Numbered from the stretch's first letter, positions 36,863-47,760 are shown. The stretch is DNA of 64,000 nt from Vibrio pomeroyi (GCF_024347595.1 NZ_AP025506.1:2666001-2730000), one strand, 5' to 3'. Numbers and translations: made by a program. Notes: generated by a model not told the origin, from the sequence alone.

Positions 36863-37647
36863 TGCTTGAGTTTCTTCTACCTTCTATTCTTGCAGGCTTA
36901 GGCATTGCTCTTATTGCTGGTCCACTGGGTTCGTTCGTGGTGTGGCGCAAGATGGCTTACTTTGGTGACACCCTTGCACACGCCTCACTAATGGGCTTAG
37001 CGCTTGGCTTCCTGTTTAACATTAACTTGTACTTCGCGCTGCTGATCTGTTGTTTGATGCTGGCTGTGTTACTCGTGACATTGCAAAAACAAAAACTGGT
37101 CGCGACCGATACCCTACTCGGTATTTTGGCGCACAGTGCGCTATCACTTGGTTTGGTTGCTGTCAGCTTCTTAGATAATGTTCGTGTTGACCTGATGAGC
37201 TACCTATTTGGTGACTTGCTGGCAGTCTCTCCGACCGATTTGGTGTTCATCTATGCGGGGGCTGCTGTGATAGGGCTGGTACTGGCTATCTTTTGGCGAC
37301 CACTATTATCAACGACGGTTAACGAAGATCTCGCGGCTGTTGATGGTATAAACATTGATTTAATGCGTCTGATTTTGATGCTGCTTGTTGGCATAGTGAT
37401 TGCTGTCGGTATGAAGTTTGTGGGTGCACTAATCATGACATCACTACTGATTATTCCTGCAGCAACGGCAAGGAAGTTCTCCAATACACCTGAGCAGATG
37501 GCGTTCCTAGCATCGATTATTGGCTCTATCTCTGTATTCGGTGGATTAAGCTTGTCTTGGTTCTATGACACGCCTGCTGGCCCGTCTGTGGTTATCAGTG
37601 CAGCTGCGATGTTTATGCTATCTCAAATGGTGAAGACCCGAGCGTAA
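36862..37647 (+). CDS. znuB: Zinc ABC transporter permease ZnuB
   Basis: The 261-residue inner-membrane permease has about eight hydrophobic segments and the ABC-3 family motif FGDTLAHASLMGLALG near residue 33-48, followed by LLSTTVNEDLAAVDGI, the coupling-helix region. It works with ZnuA and ZnuC. Translation is coupled to znuC. A three-copy heptamer repeat and a terminator follow. Confidence 0.96.
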   Translation: MLEFLLPSILAGLGIALIAGPLGSFVVWRKMAYFGDTLAHASLMGLALGFLFNINLYFALLICCLMLAVLLVTLQKQKLVATDTLLGILAHSALSLGLVAVSFLDNVRVDLMSYLFGDLLAVSPTDLVFIYAGAAVIGLVLAIFWRPLLSTTVNEDLAAVDGINIDLMRLILMLLVGIVIAVGMKFVGALIMTSLLIIPAATARKFSNTPEQMAFLASIIGSISVFGGLSLSWFYDTPAGPSVVISAAAMFMLSQMVKTRA

Positions 37648-37660
37648 TCTTACGATTCTT

Positions 37661-37684
37661 ATCTCGTATCTCGTATCTCGTATC
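37661..37684. repeat. Heptanucleotide repeat (ATCTCGT, 3.4 copies)
   Basis: Three perfect ATCTCGT units plus ATC lie between the znuB stop and its terminator. The unit is identical to the one in the 31.2-31.4 kb array. Confidence 0.88.
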
Positions 37685-37697
37685 ATTGAAGACATAC

Positions 37698-37729
37698 AAA
37701 AAAGGCTTGGTCAGTGACCAAGCCTTTTT
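37698..37729. terminator. Bidirectional terminator between znuB and sucD
   Basis: AAAAAGGCTTGGTCA pairs with TGACCAAGCCTTTTT, between convergent genes, with U-runs both ways. Confidence 0.9.
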
Positions 37730-37779
37730 AATATCATTCAGTTAGTTAGCTTCTATCTCAATCGATAAAAGTTAGCTGA

Positions 37780-38652
37780 TTACCAACCTGTGATTTCACG
37801 TAGGCCTTTACCGATGTCAGCAAGAGACTTAACTGTCTTAACGCCTGCTGCTTCTAGTGCTGCGAATTTATCTTCAGCAGTACCTTTACCGCCAGAGATG
37901 ATTGCGCCTGCGTGGCCCATACGTTTACCCGGAGGAGCAGTAACACCAGCGATGTAAGAAACAACTGGCTTAGTTACGTTCGCTTTGATGAACTCAGCTG
38001 CTTCTTCTTCCGCAGTACCACCTATTTCACCAATCATTACGATTGCTTCAGTCTCTGGATCTTCTTGGAAAAGTTTTAGGATATCAATGAAGTTTGAACC
38101 TGGGATTGGGTCACCACCGATACCAACACATGTAGACTGACCAAAGCCTTCATCTGTTGTTTGCTTAACTGCTTCGTACGTCAGAGTACCTGAACGAGAT
38201 ACGATACCTACTTTACCCTTCTTGTGGATATGACCAGGCATGATACCAATCTTACACTCATCTGGAGTAATAAGACCTGGACAGTTAGGACCGATCATGC
38301 GAACGCCAGTTTCTTCTAGCTTCACTTTAACGTCGATCATATCTGTTGTAGGGATACCTTCAGTGATCGTTACGATCAGTTCGATACCGGCATCAATCGC
38401 TTCTAGGATTGCATCTTTACAGAAAGGTGCTGGTACGTAGATAACGGTTGCTGTTGCGCCAGTTACTTCTACGGCTTCACGTACTGTGTTGAATACTGGA
38501 AGGCCTAGGTGAGTTTGACCACCTTTACCAGGTGAAACACCACCAACCATTTGCGTACCGTATGCGATAGCTTGGTCTGAGTGGAATGTACCTTGACCGC
38601 CAGTGAAACCCTGACAGATTACTTTAGTGTCTTTGTTAATTAATACAGACAT
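37780..38652 (-). CDS. sucD: Succinyl-CoA synthetase alpha subunit
   Basis: SucD carries the phosphohistidine of the enzyme that converts succinyl-CoA to succinate with ATP formation. In 290 residues: CoA-binding N-terminal fold with [15 protein letters not shown], the central GPNCPGLI, and the phosphorylated His in [12 protein letters not shown] near residue 247. Its ATG overlaps the sucC stop by one base (TAATG). Last gene of the sdh-suc cluster. Confidence 0.98.
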   Translation of the reverse strand: MSVLINKDTKVICQGFTGGQGTFHSDQAIAYGTQMVGGVSPGKGGQTHLGLPVFNTVREAVEVTGATATVIYVPAPFCKDAILEAIDAGIELIVTITEGIPTTDMIDVKVKLEETGVRMIGPNCPGLITPDECKIGIMPGHIHKKGKVGIVSRSGTLTYEAVKQTTDEGFGQSTCVGIGGDPIPGSNFIDILKLFQEDPETEAIVMIGEIGGTAEEEAAEFIKANVTKPVVSYIAGVTAPPGKRMGHAGAIISGGKGTAEDKFAALEAAGVKTVKSLADIGKGLREITGW

Positions 38653-39818
38653 TATTTAGCCTCCGCAGCAGCAACAACTTTCTGAGCAGCATCTGTTAGA
38701 GATTCAGCTGCAATGATATCAACATCAGAATTAGCAAGTACTTCGCGACCTAGGTCTGCGTTAGTACCTTCTAGACGAACAACTACAGGAACTGTTACGC
38801 CAACTTCTTTAACCGCACCGATAATACCTTCAGCGATCATGTCACAACGAACGATGCCACCGAAGATGTTTACTAGTACTGCTTTAACATTGTCATCAGA
38901 AAGGATGATCTTGAATGCTTCAGCTACACGTTCTTTTGTCGCGCCGCCGCCTACATCAAGGAAGTTTGCTGGCTTGCCGCCGTGTAGGTTTACGATATCC
39001 ATCGTACCCATCGCAAGGCCTGCACCGTTAACCATACAGCCAACGTTGCCATCTAATGCTACGTAGTTCAGTTCCCACTGTGCTGCGTGTGCTTCGCGCT
39101 CATCTTCTTGAGATGGATCGTGCATTTCACGTAGTTTAGGCTGACGGTACATCGCGTTTGAGTCGATGTTGATCTTGCCGTCTAGACAAAGCAGGTTGCC
39201 TTCGCCAGTTATTACAAGCGGGTTGATTTCTAGTAGAGCTAGGTCGTACTGAGAGAACATTTGGCCAAGACCCATGAAGATCTTAACGAACTGTTTAATT
39301 TGATCGCCAACTAGACCAAGTTTGAACGCAAGTTCACGGCCTTGGTAAGCTTGAGGGCCCACTAGAGGATCGATCGCTGATTGGTGAATTAACTCTGGAG
39401 TTTCTTCAGCGATTTTCTCAATGTCCACACCGCCTTCAGTCGACGCCATGAATACAATTTTGCGCGTTGCTCGGTCAACAACAGCACCTAAGTAAAGCTC
39501 ATTAGCAATGTTCGATGCTTCTTCAACTAGGATCTTTGTTACAGGCTGACCATTAGCGTCTGTTTGGTAAGTCACTAGGTTTTTACCTAGCCACTTTTGT
39601 GCAAACTCTTTAACGCCTTCTTTCGTGTCATGTAGCTCTACGCCGCCCGCTTTACCGCGGCCACCAGCGTGCACTTGACACTTAACGACTTTCTTGGCTG
39701 TACTGATACGACCTGCAGCTTCGAAAGCTTCTTGTGCAGTATCACATGCGAAACCTTCTGGTACAGGCAAACCGAATTCTGCAAACAGCTGTTTGGCTTG
39801 GTATTCATGCAAATTCAT
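38652..39818 (-). CDS. sucC: Succinyl-CoA synthetase beta subunit
   Basis: SucC supplies the ATP-grasp nucleotide site and succinate site. The 388 residues begin [20 protein letters not shown], have [14 protein letters not shown] near 47-60, and the conserved [17 protein letters not shown] near 318-334. It is separated from sucB by 206 bp containing a long hairpin, and is translationally coupled to sucD. Confidence 0.98.
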   Translation of the reverse strand: MNLHEYQAKQLFAEFGLPVPEGFACDTAQEAFEAAGRISTAKKVVKCQVHAGGRGKAGGVELHDTKEGVKEFAQKWLGKNLVTYQTDANGQPVTKILVEEASNIANELYLGAVVDRATRKIVFMASTEGGVDIEKIAEETPELIHQSAIDPLVGPQAYQGRELAFKLGLVGDQIKQFVKIFMGLGQMFSQYDLALLEINPLVITGEGNLLCLDGKINIDSNAMYRQPKLREMHDPSQEDEREAHAAQWELNYVALDGNVGCMVNGAGLAMGTMDIVNLHGGKPANFLDVGGGATKERVAEAFKIILSDDNVKAVLVNIFGGIVRCDMIAEGIIGAVKEVGVTVPVVVRLEGTNADLGREVLANSDVDIIAAESLTDAAQKVVAAAEAK

Positions 39819-39985
39819 TTTGATATTCCGTTTATTTTCCCTTAAGGGATTATTATTTCCATAACGACACAGTTTCCTGTGTTACGTCTGTAGGGTCTTC
39901 TCAAATAAACTGCTGTCCATTTTCTAATGGCTTTACAGTTCAAGTGAAGGCCAGACGTTGAGCAGCCTAGCCTTTGAAACTTTTT

Positions 39986-40014
39986 ACGTCTAGCTAACTG
40001 GGTTAACTAGACGT
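39986..40014. other. Hairpin in the sucB-sucC gap
   Basis: ACGTCTAG pairs with CTAGACGT, extended by TAAC/GTTA inside. It lies 11 bp after sucB within the operon and has no strong U-run on the minus strand. It may act as an mRNA-processing or stabilising element that sets the sucAB to sucCD ratio. Confidence 0.6.
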
Positions 40015-40024
40015 TTTAGCGATA

Positions 40025-41233
40025 CTAAACGTCTAATAGCAGACGTGCAGGATCTTCTAGTAGCTCTTTGATGGTCACTAGGAAGCCAACTGATTCACGG
40101 CCATCGATTAGACGGTGGTCGTAAGAAAGCGCTAGGTACATCATTGGTAGAATCTCTACCTTGCCATCAACAGCCATTGGACGATCTTGGATTTTGTGCA
40201 TACCCAGGATTGCCGCTTGAGGCGGGTTGATGATTGGCGTAGACATTAGAGAACCAAATACACCACCGTTTGTGATAGTGAAGTTACCGCCCATCAGTTC
40301 ATCAACAGTTAGCTTGCCGTCACGGCCTTTGATTGCTAGCTCTTTGATGCCTTTTTCTATGTCAGCGAAACCTAGTGTGTCACAGTCTTTCAGTACTGGA
40401 GTTACTAGACCACGTGGCGTTGATACTGCCATGCTGATGTCGAAGTAGTTGTGGTAAACGATATCTGTACCATCAATAGAAGCGTTCACTTCTGGGAAAC
40501 GTTTTAGCGCTTCTGTTACTGCTTTCACGTAGAAAGACATGAAACCAAGACGCGTGTCGTGACGCTTCTCGAATTGGTCTTTGTACTGCTTACGAAGGTC
40601 CATGATTGGCTTCATGTTCACTTCGTTGAAAGTAGTCAGCATTGCTGTGCTGTTCTTCGCTTCTAGAAGACGGTTAGCCACTGTCTTACGTAGGCGAGTC
40701 ATAGGTACGCGTTTTTGGCTACGAGCTGCTGCTGGCGCTTCAACTGCTGGTGCAGATGCTGCTGCCGGAGCCGCTTTCGCTGCTGCTAGGTGTGCGTCAA
40801 TGTCTTCACGAGTAATACGACCACCAACACCAGTGCCTTTAACGTCAGCTGGTTGTAGGTTGTGCTCTGCAAGCAAGCGACGAACAGCTGGGCTTAGTGC
40901 GTCGTTGCTCTCTTCTGTAAGAGCCGCTTTGTGGCGCTTATCAGGAGAAGCTTCTGTATCTTCAGTTGTATCTTTCGTTGGTTCACCAGCGACAGCACCC
41001 GGCTTGATTTTAGCCAGAAGCTGTTTAGAAAGTACTGTAGCACCTTCTTCTTCGATGATAGCTTCCAGAACACCCGCTTCAGGAGCCGGTACTTCTAGAA
41101 CTACTTTATCTGTTTCGATATCTACAATGACTTCATCACGTGCAACCGCTTCGCCCGGTTTTTTGTGCCAAGTAGCAACTGTTGCATCAGCCACAGATTC
41201 AGGTAAATCTGGAACCAGAATTTCAATTGTCAT
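40025..41233 (-). CDS. sucB: 2-oxoglutarate dehydrogenase E2 (dihydrolipoyl succinyltransferase)
   Basis: SucB forms the core of the 2-oxoglutarate dehydrogenase complex. The 402 residues comprise one lipoyl domain (about 1-78, lipoylated Lys in [11 protein letters not shown]), a peripheral-subunit-binding domain ([27 protein letters not shown], about 114-140), an Ala/Pro-rich linker, and the catalytic domain ending with the acyltransferase motif [15 protein letters not shown]. It lies 21 bp after sucA. Confidence 0.98.
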   Translation of the reverse strand: MTIEILVPDLPESVADATVATWHKKPGEAVARDEVIVDIETDKVVLEVPAPEAGVLEAIIEEEGATVLSKQLLAKIKPGAVAGEPTKDTTEDTEASPDKRHKAALTEESNDALSPAVRRLLAEHNLQPADVKGTGVGGRITREDIDAHLAAAKAAPAAASAPAVEAPAAARSQKRVPMTRLRKTVANRLLEAKNSTAMLTTFNEVNMKPIMDLRKQYKDQFEKRHDTRLGFMSFYVKAVTEALKRFPEVNASIDGTDIVYHNYFDISMAVSTPRGLVTPVLKDCDTLGFADIEKGIKELAIKGRDGKLTVDELMGGNFTITNGGVFGSLMSTPIINPPQAAILGMHKIQDRPMAVDGKVEILPMMYLALSYDHRLIDGRESVGFLVTIKELLEDPARLLLDV

Positions 41234-41254
41234 GTGCGTATTTTCCTTTTACTT

Positions 41255-44071
41255 CTAGTTCTTAAGTAGGGTCAAAGCGTCGTCAACTAACGCTTTTTGT
41301 TGTTTCAAGTGTACCGACATATAGCCAACAGCTGGTGATGCTGATGCAGGACGACCTGCGTATTGAATATCAGCACCCACTGGGATAGCAGCTCGGAAAT
41401 TATGTTGGCTACTGTACCAAGCACCTTGGTTTTGTGGCTCTTCTTGACACCAAACGTAATCGACTACATTCGTGTACTGTGCAATTGCAGCTCTCACGTC
41501 CTCGTAAGGGAACGGGTAAAGTTGCTCAATACGCACAATAGCGACATCGTCTTGCTCGTTCTTACGTCTTTGGTCAAGCAGGTCAAAGTAAACCTTACCT
41601 GAACAGAACACGACGCGTTTTACGTTCTCAGGAGCCAGATCATCAATTTCTGCGATAGCTGGTTGGAACGTACCTTCTGCCAAATCTTCCAGAGAAGAAG
41701 TACACAGAGGATGACGAAGCAATGACTTAGGTGACATTACGATCAGAGGACGACGCATTGGTCGAACAACCTGACGGCGAATCATGTGGTAAACCTGAGC
41801 TGGTGTTGAAGGAACAACAACCTGCATGTTTTGTTCAGCACATAATTGAAGGTAACGCTCAAGACGTGCAGAAGAGTGCTCTGGGCCTTGACCTTCATAA
41901 CCGTGAGGAAGCAGCATAGTTAGACCACATAGACGTGCCCACTTTTGCTCACCTGACGAAATAAATTGGTCGATAACAACTTGTGCACCGTTTGCGAAGT
42001 CACCAAATTGTGCTTCCCAAAGGGTTAGACCGCTTGGCTCTGCTGTTGCGTAACCATACTCAAATGCCAGTACCGCTTCTTCAGACAATACCGAGTCAAA
42101 CACTTGGAATGGCCCTTGCTTGTCATGAATGTTCGCAAGAGGAACATACGTGCTTGCATCTGATTGGTTGTGCAGTACTGAGTGACGGTGGAAGAACGTA
42201 CCACGACCAGAATCTTGGCCAGAGATACGAATACGCTTACCGTCATCAACCAGTGTTGCGTATGCCAGAGTTTCAGCCATACCCCAATCGACTTGTTTCT
42301 CACCATTCACCATGGCAGTACGATCGTTGTACAGTTTATTGACTCGGCTTTGCAGCTTATGGCTGTCTGGGTATTGGCAAAGTTTGGTACCAAGCTCTTT
42401 CAGGCGCTCGATATCAATCTTGTTATCCCATTCGATGTTCCAGTCGTGACCTAGGTAAGGAGACCAGTCCACAGAGTGAAGTGCCATTGGGCGCCACTCT
42501 TTAACCACAACTTCACCGTGATCAAGTGCATCACGATATTCGTTAACTAGTTGAGTTGCTGTATCAATACCAAACTCACCGCGCTCCATTAGCACGTCAG
42601 CGTAAAGCTTACGTGGTGTTGGGTGCTTCTTGATTTTTTGGTACATCAAAGGCTGTGTTGCATTCGGCTCATCGGCTTCATTGTGACCGTGACGACGGTA
42701 ACAAACCAAATCAATAACAACATCACGCTTAAACGTATTACGGTAATCCAATGCAAGACGCGCAACGAACGCAACCGCTTCTGGATCATCAGAGTTAACG
42801 TGGAAAATCGGAGCCTGAACCATCTTCGCGATATCAGTACAGTACATCGTAGAACGAGTATCGCGTGGGTTAGAAGTTGTAAAACCAACTTGGTTGTTTA
42901 CAACGATACGAACCGTACCACCTACACAGAAGCCACGAGCTTGAGACATGTTAAACGTCTCTTGTACTACACCCTGACCAGCGATAGCTGAATCACCGTG
43001 GATAGTAATTGGAAGTACACGGCTGCCGTCACTATCACCAAGGCGATCTTGGCGTGCACGTACTGAACCGATAACTACCGGATTTACGATTTCTAAGTGA
43101 GATGGGTTAAATGCAAGTGCTAAGTGAACGTTGCCGCCTGGCGTTGCGAAGTCCGCAGAGAAGCCTTGGTGGTATTTCACATCACCAGTACCCCACGTGT
43201 CATCGTGCTTACCCGCAAATTCGTCAAACAGGTCTTGTGGCTTTTTACCAAGCACGTTGACCAACATGTTTAGACGACCACGGTGAGCCATACCAACAAC
43301 AACTTCACGCATTCCTTGTCCGCCAGCATGACGAATAATTTCTTTCGTCATTGGGATAAGCGCATCACCACCTTCCAACGAGAAGCGTTTCGCACCTGGG
43401 AATTTCGCACCAAGATAGCGCTCAAGACCTTCAGCTGCAGTTAGCTCTTCTAGGAAAGCTTGCTTTTCTTCTTTATTGAAAGAGGGTTGACCAGACACAG
43501 ACTCTAAACGTTGTTGAATCCAACGCTTTTGCTCTGTATTTGTCATGTGCATGTATTCAGCACCAATAGAACCACAATAAGTCTGCTTTAGAGATTTGTA
43601 TAAATCTTTAAGCACCATCGTCTCTTGGCCAATCGCGTAAGAGCCGACGTTAAACGTCTCATTGAGGTCATCTTCGGTAAGAGTGTGGAAAGAAGGATCC
43701 AGCTCTTCAACTGTATCTCTTTTCCATAAACCTAGGGGGTCTAGATTTGCTGATTGATGCCCTCGGAATCGATAAGCATTAATTAGTTGCAGAACCTTTA
43801 CTTGTTTCGCATCGACATCTGGATCACTAACTTGGACACTGTAATGCTTTGTTTCTTGAGCGAGTCGACGGAAGTATTCACGAACACGAGAGTGTGGTTG
43901 TTCCACTGTCTCTGAAGCTTGCACAGGCAGTTCTTCAAAAACACTTCTCCATTCGTCACTTACCGAATCTGGGTCACTTAGATACAGTTCATAGAGTTCT
44001 TCTACGTACGTTGCATTGGCGCCAGCCAAGTGTGAAGACTCGAGCCATGCCTTCATCACGCCGTTGTGCAT
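41255..44071 (-). CDS. sucA: 2-oxoglutarate dehydrogenase E1
   Basis: SucA is the thiamine-diphosphate dehydrogenase that decarboxylates 2-oxoglutarate and passes succinyl to SucB lipoate. The 938 residues match OdhA/SucA: the N terminus (MKAWLESSHLAGANATYVEELYELY) for E2 binding, VVVGMAHRGRLNMLVN near 260, the ThDP-binding DGSRV/HGDSAIAGQG segment, and YGYATAEPSGLTLWEAQFGDFANGAQ. Start at the ATG at 44071, aligning with E. coli. A hairpin separates it from sdhB. Confidence 0.98.
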   Translation of the reverse strand: MHNGVMKAWLESSHLAGANATYVEELYELYLSDPDSVSDEWRSVFEELPVQASETVEQPHSRVREYFRRLAQETKHYSVQVSDPDVDAKQVKVLQLINAYRFRGHQSANLDPLGLWKRDTVEELDPSFHTLTEDDLNETFNVGSYAIGQETMVLKDLYKSLKQTYCGSIGAEYMHMTNTEQKRWIQQRLESVSGQPSFNKEEKQAFLEELTAAEGLERYLGAKFPGAKRFSLEGGDALIPMTKEIIRHAGGQGMREVVVGMAHRGRLNMLVNVLGKKPQDLFDEFAGKHDDTWGTGDVKYHQGFSADFATPGGNVHLALAFNPSHLEIVNPVVIGSVRARQDRLGDSDGSRVLPITIHGDSAIAGQGVVQETFNMSQARGFCVGGTVRIVVNNQVGFTTSNPRDTRSTMYCTDIAKMVQAPIFHVNSDDPEAVAFVARLALDYRNTFKRDVVIDLVCYRRHGHNEADEPNATQPLMYQKIKKHPTPRKLYADVLMERGEFGIDTATQLVNEYRDALDHGEVVVKEWRPMALHSVDWSPYLGHDWNIEWDNKIDIERLKELGTKLCQYPDSHKLQSRVNKLYNDRTAMVNGEKQVDWGMAETLAYATLVDDGKRIRISGQDSGRGTFFHRHSVLHNQSDASTYVPLANIHDKQGPFQVFDSVLSEEAVLAFEYGYATAEPSGLTLWEAQFGDFANGAQVVIDQFISSGEQKWARLCGLTMLLPHGYEGQGPEHSSARLERYLQLCAEQNMQVVVPSTPAQVYHMIRRQVVRPMRRPLIVMSPKSLLRHPLCTSSLEDLAEGTFQPAIAEIDDLAPENVKRVVFCSGKVYFDLLDQRRKNEQDDVAIVRIEQLYPFPYEDVRAAIAQYTNVVDYVWCQEEPQNQGAWYSSQHNFRAAIPVGADIQYAGRPASASPAVGYMSVHLKQQKALVDDALTLLKN

Positions 44072-44125
44072 ATTTTCCCTTAACCAGTAGTTTTCACGTT
44101 TGCTGCGGTCTATGCCGAGCTATTA

Positions 44126-44160
44126 AAAGGCCGCCCCAAAACTTCTAGGGCGGCAATTTT
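44126..44160. terminator. Terminator-like hairpin between sdhB and sucA
   Basis: GCCGCCC pairs with GGGCGGC around an 11-nt loop. On the minus strand CCTTTT follows, so some sdh transcripts may end here while others read into suc, as a partial terminator inside the TCA cluster. Confidence 0.6.
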
Positions 44161-44168
44161 TATATAAC

Positions 44169-44888
44169 TTAAACCGAACGATTCACCAACATGGTCTTGA
44201 TGTGACCAATAGCTTTCGTCGGATTTAATCCCTTAGGACAAACACTTACACAATTCATGATGCCATGGCAACGAAAAACGCTAAATGCATCATCAAGATC
44301 GGACAAACGTTCGTCTGTCGCTGTATCTCGGCTATCAATTAGCCAACGGTACGCTGCAAGTAGGCCTGCTGGTCCGATGAATTTGTCAGGGTTCCACCAG
44401 AACGATGGGCAAGATGTAGTACAACATGCACACATGATACATTCGTACAATCCATCTAAGTGCGCGCGCTCATCAGGGCTTTGTAAGTTTTCACGTGCCG
44501 GTGGTACATTGCCATCAGACACTAAGAATGGCTTCACTTTCTCGTAGTTATCGTAGAACTGGGTCATGTCTACAATCAGGTCACGAACAACAGGTAAACC
44601 AGGCAGTGGACGAATCACAATCTTGTCTTGGCCAGAAAGCGCAGACAATGGAGTGATACACGCCAGACCGTTTTTACCATTCATGTTCAAACCATCCGAA
44701 CCACATACACCTTCACGGCATGAGCGACGGAATGAGATAGTTGGATCTTGCTCTTTCAACAGAATAAGCGCGTCCAAAAGCATCATGTCTGAACCTTCAT
44801 CCACCTCTAGGGTGTATTCCTTCATGTAAGGCTTCTGGTCGACATCTGGATTGTAACGGTATAAAGAGAAATTCAGTTTCATGGTCAT
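44169..44888 (-). CDS. sdhB: Succinate dehydrogenase iron-sulfur subunit
   Basis: SdhB carries the three Fe-S clusters linking FAD in SdhA to quinone in SdhCD. In 239 residues: 2Fe-2S ligands CREGVCGSDG near 61-70 and a further Cys in the following LACITP region, then CIMCACCTTSCP (4Fe-4S) and CHGIMNCVSVCPKGLNP (3Fe-4S). The start could be MTMKLNF at 44888 or MKLNF at 44882. It lies 6 bp after sdhA. Confidence 0.98.
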   Translation of the reverse strand: MTMKLNFSLYRYNPDVDQKPYMKEYTLEVDEGSDMMLLDALILLKEQDPTISFRRSCREGVCGSDGLNMNGKNGLACITPLSALSGQDKIVIRPLPGLPVVRDLIVDMTQFYDNYEKVKPFLVSDGNVPPARENLQSPDERAHLDGLYECIMCACCTTSCPSFWWNPDKFIGPAGLLAAYRWLIDSRDTATDERLSDLDDAFSVFRCHGIMNCVSVCPKGLNPTKAIGHIKTMLVNRSV

Positions 44889-44894
44889 ATCTCC

Positions 44895-46661
44895 TTAGTA
44901 CGTACGTGCTTTTGGTGGGAACGCTTCACGATGGATAGGTTCCATGTTTACACCACGCTTAGTCATGCTCTCTGACTCTGGATTGTAAAGAGAGTGGCAT
45001 AGCCATTGCTCATCATCACGGTCAGGGAAATCGAATCGAGCGTGTGCGCCACGGCTCTCTGTACGGAAGTTTGCAGCAACCGCTGTTGCGAATGCAGTTT
45101 CCATCAGGTTTTCAAGCTCTAGACACTCGATACGTTGAGTGTTGAACTCTGTCGACTTGTCAGATAAGTGTGCATTCTTCAGACGCTCGCGAATCGCTTT
45201 AAGCTCTTCTAGGCCTTCAGCCATTGCTTTGCCTTCACGGAATACTGAGAAGTTATTCTGCATACATTGTTGAAGATCTTTACGGATTTGCGCTGGATCT
45301 TCGCCGTCAGTACTGTTTTCCCAACGGTTGTAACGTTCTAGAGAACGCTCAATGTCTGCTTCAGTTGCTGGTTTCGCTTCGTCTTGCTTCTTCAGAGTCT
45401 CACCTAGGTGTAGACCTGTTGCACGACCAAATACCACCAAATCAAGTAGTGAGTTACCACCTAGACGGTTCGCACCGTGTACTGATACTGATGCGATTTC
45501 ACCACAAGCAAATAGACCTTGGATTTCAACATCAGTGCCATCCTCAGTTTGCTTAATAGCTTGACCAGAAACTTGTGTTGGAACACCACCCATCATGTAG
45601 TGACATGTTGGGATTACTGGGATTGGCTCTTTTACTGGATCAACGTGAGCAAAGGTACGAGACAGCTCACATACACCAGGAAGACGAGATTCAAGTGTCT
45701 CTTTACCTAGGTGATCAAGCTTAAGCTTGATGTGTGGACCCCAAGGACCATCGCAGCCGCGACCTTCACGGATTTCAACCATCATTGAACGAGCAACAAC
45801 ATCACGACCCGCTAAGTCTTTAGCGTTTGGTGCGTAACGTTCCATGAAGCGTTCGCCGTCTTTATTCAGAAGGTAACCACCTTCACCACGACAACCTTCC
45901 GTTACCAATACACCTGCGCCAGCGATACCCGTTGGGTGGAACTGCCACATTTCGATGTCTTGCATTGGAACACCAGCACGAATCGCCATACCAACACCGT
46001 CACCAGTGTTGATGTGTGCGTTAGTTGTCGAAGCGTAGATACGACCAGCACCGCCAGTAGCAAGGATTGTTGCCTTCGCTTTGAAGTAACAAACTTCGCC
46101 CGTTTCCATACAAAGCGCAGTTGTACCTAAGATTGCACCGTCTTCGTTCTTAACAAGATCCAGTGCATACCACTCAGAGAAAACCGTCGTTTTGTGCTTA
46201 ATGTTTTGTTGGTAAAGCGTGTGAAGCAGTGCGTGACCAGTACGGTCGGCTGCTGCTGCGGTACGAGCCGCTTGCTCACCACCAAAGTTTTTAGATTGAC
46301 CACCGAAAGGACGTTGGTAAATAGTGCCGTTCTCGAAACGAGAGAAAGGCAGGCCCATTTTTTCAAGTTCGATTACCGACTCAGGACCGTTTTTACACAT
46401 GTATTCGATAGCGTCTTGGTCACCGATGTAATCAGAACCTTTAACGGTGTCGTACATGTGTTGTTCCCAATGGTCTTCGTGCGCGTTACCAAGAGCAACA
46501 GTGATGCCGCCTTGTGCTGAAACCGTATGAGAACGAGTAGGGAAAACTTTAGAAAGCAATGCACAAGATAGGCCTTGCTCAGAAATTTGCAGTGCGGCAC
46601 GCATACCTGCACCACCAGCGCCGATAACTACGGCATCAAACTCACGAACAGGAATAGTCAC
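44895..46661 (-). CDS. sdhA: Succinate dehydrogenase flavoprotein subunit
   Basis: SdhA oxidises succinate to fumarate. The 588 residues begin with the FAD-binding [26 protein letters not shown] near 43-52 contains the His that carries covalent [26 protein letters not shown] and [21 protein letters not shown] follow, with the catalytic Arg in the latter region. Adjacent to sdhD with no gap. Confidence 0.98.
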   Translation of the reverse strand: MTIPVREFDAVVIGAGGAGMRAALQISEQGLSCALLSKVFPTRSHTVSAQGGITVALGNAHEDHWEQHMYDTVKGSDYIGDQDAIEYMCKNGPESVIELEKMGLPFSRFENGTIYQRPFGGQSKNFGGEQAARTAAAADRTGHALLHTLYQQNIKHKTTVFSEWYALDLVKNEDGAILGTTALCMETGEVCYFKAKATILATGGAGRIYASTTNAHINTGDGVGMAIRAGVPMQDIEMWQFHPTGIAGAGVLVTEGCRGEGGYLLNKDGERFMERYAPNAKDLAGRDVVARSMMVEIREGRGCDGPWGPHIKLKLDHLGKETLESRLPGVCELSRTFAHVDPVKEPIPVIPTCHYMMGGVPTQVSGQAIKQTEDGTDVEIQGLFACGEIASVSVHGANRLGGNSLLDLVVFGRATGLHLGETLKKQDEAKPATEADIERSLERYNRWENSTDGEDPAQIRKDLQQCMQNNFSVFREGKAMAEGLEELKAIRERLKNAHLSDKSTEFNTQRIECLELENLMETAFATAVAANFRTESRGAHARFDFPDRDDEQWLCHSLYNPESESMTKRGVNMEPIHREAFPPKARTY

Positions 46662-47009
46662 TTACGCACCCCACAAAATAAACAGACCAGAGAAGAAATA
46701 TCCAAGAAGAACTGCAACAACACCGACTTGAAGACCAACACGCAGTTTTGCGCATTTGATGTAGTCAGTTAGTACTTGCCATAGGCCGATCCACGCGTGA
46801 ACCAAAACAGAAGTAAGCGCTAACATGGTGAAGACTTTAGTGAAGGTTCCACCAAAGAATTGCGTCCAAGATGCGTAAGAGATATCACCAGAGAAAGCAC
46901 AGAAGCTCACTAGGTAGATAGTGTAAAGAGTCATAATGATGGCAGTTGCACGAATCAGTAGATAATCATGAACACCATTACGACCAAAAGTAGAAACGTT
47001 GTTTACCAT
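46662..47009 (-). CDS. sdhD: Succinate dehydrogenase membrane anchor subunit D
   Basis: This 115-residue, three-helix membrane protein helps form the heme b and ubiquinone sites. LVHAWIGLWQVLTDYI has the heme His and the quinone-site Asp-Tyr, as in E. coli SdhD. It overlaps sdhC by 7 bp, and sdhA begins immediately after its stop. Confidence 0.95.
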   Translation of the reverse strand: MVNNVSTFGRNGVHDYLLIRATAIIMTLYTIYLVSFCAFSGDISYASWTQFFGGTFTKVFTMLALTSVLVHAWIGLWQVLTDYIKCAKLRVGLQVGVVAVLLGYFFSGLFILWGA

Positions 47010-47395
47010 ACGAAGATCCCCGCTAGTAGAGACAATACCGCTGTTGCTGCGAATGCAACCTTAGCGCTCTTAGCGCCAGATTCCAGCTCTTCAAAGTGAC
47101 CTAGGTCCATAAGAAGGTGACGAATACCACCAGCAATGTGGTAAGCCAAAGCGGTTAGAATGCCCCACAGAATAAACTTCACGAAGAAACCGTCGACAAT
47201 GTCGCTAGCTTCCATAAAGCCTACTGGGGATGAGAGGGAAGTGGATAGTAACCAAAGCAGAATTCCAATCGCGACAAAAGTTATCACCCCAGACACACGG
47301 TGTAGGATGGAAGCTATTGCAGTGATAGGAAAGTGGATGGTCTGTAAATCTAAATTAACAGGTCTTGTCTTTCTTTCTTTCACGGGCTTGCTCAC
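47003..47395 (-). CDS. sdhC: Succinate dehydrogenase cytochrome b556 subunit
   Basis: This 130-residue, three-helix membrane anchor includes PITAIASILHRVSGV (quinone-site Ser and Arg) and AYHIAGGIRHLLMD with the heme-ligating His. Translation starts at a GTG (47395) with GGAG six bases upstream; the product begins MSKPVKERKTRPVNLDLQTI as in other vibrios. It heads sdhCDAB-sucABCD and diverges from gltA. Confidence 0.96.
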   Translation of the reverse strand: MSKPVKERKTRPVNLDLQTIHFPITAIASILHRVSGVITFVAIGILLWLLSTSLSSPVGFMEASDIVDGFFVKFILWGILTALAYHIAGGIRHLLMDLGHFEELESGAKSAKVAFAATAVLSLLAGIFVW

Positions 47396-47476
47396 TCAGC
47401 TCCATTGAGCATTATGGTCATTAAATAACCTTATGATATTGTTATGGACAAAATTTGATCGCAAACCTTCAAAATT

Positions 47477-47491
47477 TAACATTAACTTAAC
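47477..47491 (-). promoter_or_regulatory. ArcA-type box upstream of sdhC
   Basis: On the minus strand GTTAAGTTAATGTTA matches the ArcA direct-repeat motif GTTAATTAAATGTTA at 13 of 15 positions, with the two GTTA(A) cores 11 bp apart. It lies about 80 bp upstream of the sdhC start, where ArcA-P would repress TCA genes under low oxygen. Confidence 0.65.
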
Positions 47492-47731
47492 AAATAACTG
47501 AAGTTGAGCCTTAGATAATTGTAAAATAATTGTTAACTGCCAGATTAAGAAAGACACCTCACATTTCTTCTTAGCCTTGCATTTATAAGGTTTTAACCAA
47601 ACTTTTCAGCGCCACTATACGGCTGGCAACATTCTAATACAATTGATGTAACAAATAATGCTACACAGACCAGATTTTTAACGAATTTAATGTAAAAAAC
47701 ACTAACAAGTGCACACAAAGCTGTAGAAAAA

Positions 47732-47760
47732 TTGACTTTCCCACGTAAGACCAGTAAAAA
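47732..47760 (+). promoter_or_regulatory. gltA: Candidate sigma-70 promoter for gltA
   Basis: TTGACT (-35, 5/6) and TAAAAA (-10, 4/6) are separated by 17 bp. This puts the transcription start near 47767, giving a 5' UTR of about 45 nt with AAAGGAGA before the ATG. The rest of the 416-bp sdhC-gltA gap is A/T-rich with no gene. Confidence 0.5.

Noticed and set aside
40581..41258. 225-codon frame antisense to sucB
   Set aside because: It is the mirror of the Ala/Glu-rich lipoyl and linker region of SucB, rich in Ser and Arg with no domain.
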